Source: Saprospiraceae bacterium (lineage in GTDB: Bacteria; Bacteroidota; Bacteroidia; Chitinophagales; Saprospiraceae). From it: a stretch of DNA of 64,000 nucleotides. The notes beneath the pieces were generated by a model. That model searched no databases. It was given only the letters and a program-made list of their open reading frames with translations, and was not told the DNA's origin. A program made the position numbers and the translations under genes. The stretch is taken from positions 1 to 64,000 of the forward strand of contig JAQXDE010000032.1 in the NCBI GenBank assembly GCA_029251525.1, given 5' to 3'. The stretch's first letter is position 1. Each line of letters starts with the position of its first letter. This document shows positions 63,918 through 64,000 of this stretch, in pieces.

Positions 63918-64000
63918 AATTTATTTTGAGTAGTATAAAGACCTACTTTTAAAATTTAAATCGGATCATTTTAAATTTTAAACGTTACTTTTGAAAAGTC

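Overview
This window looks like a chromosomal segment of a Bacteroidota bacterium, most likely a free-living aerobic member of the Saprospiria/Cytophagia/Flavobacteriia type. The evidence is strongly AT-rich DNA, the act genes of alternative complex III joined to an aa3-type cytochrome oxidase in one gene run, PorT-like outer-membrane barrels, many cleaved signal peptides and lipoboxes, near absence of Shine-Dalgarno sequences, and promoter-like TAnnTTTG boxes. No species can be named from the sequence. I see no tRNA, rRNA, CRISPR array, intact insertion sequence, phage gene or canonical defence island.

Layout. Positions 1-17200 are almost all minus strand: a small membrane/coiled-coil cluster (EI24-like protein, PspA-like membrane coiled coil, soluble coiled coil), a TonB-C-like secreted protein, the SbcC/SbcD (Rad50/Mre11-like) nuclease pair, a YheT hydrolase, a 1504-residue exported protein of unknown function, PrmA and an exported propeller-like protein. 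Positions 17287-21036 (plus) hold a DUF423 membrane protein and a GAF-domain protein followed closely by a three-helix protein of the DUF5706/Pycsar-effector family. Next come a PAP2 phosphatase, about 1.1 kb of decayed coding sequence, and a 1264-residue lipoprotein that combines a metallophosphoesterase, a kinase-like motif pair and a C-terminal beta-barrel. Then come an Old Yellow Enzyme, a TRM11-like methyltransferase and an outer-membrane barrel.

Positions 30615-48281 (all minus) form the respiratory core: actABCDEF, then cytochrome oxidase subunit II, subunit I, heme O synthase, two subunit III genes, subunit IV, a SCO-like protein, a DUF420 protein and a small CPMC membrane protein. 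A good TTG-N20-TAnnTTTG promoter lies just upstream of actA. Quinol electrons would pass through ACIII (ActB iron-sulfur clusters and ActA/ActE hemes) to the CuA site of subunit II and then to oxygen in subunit I; the last genes are probably assembly factors. A Crp-family regulator lies upstream behind its own terminator.

Positions 50086-64000 hold a LolD-like ATPase, another TonB-C-like protein, an exported three-gene operon (M19-like dipeptidase, amidohydrolase lipoprotein, RidA lipoprotein), a membrane-anchored alpha/beta hydrolase, a sortilin/BNR-repeat protein and an NrnA-type DHH phosphoesterase.

The best leads for new biology are: oxidase subunit II fused to a complete OmpA peptidoglycan-binding domain; the lipoprotein carrying phosphatase, kinase-like and barrel parts; the GAF/Pycsar-effector-like gene pair without a recognisable cyclase; an EF-hand loop inside the DUF420 oxidase-assembly protein beside a SCO-like protein that has lost its copper ligands; and the exported RidA/amidohydrolase/dipeptidase operon with a dipeptidase lacking half of its usual metal ligands.
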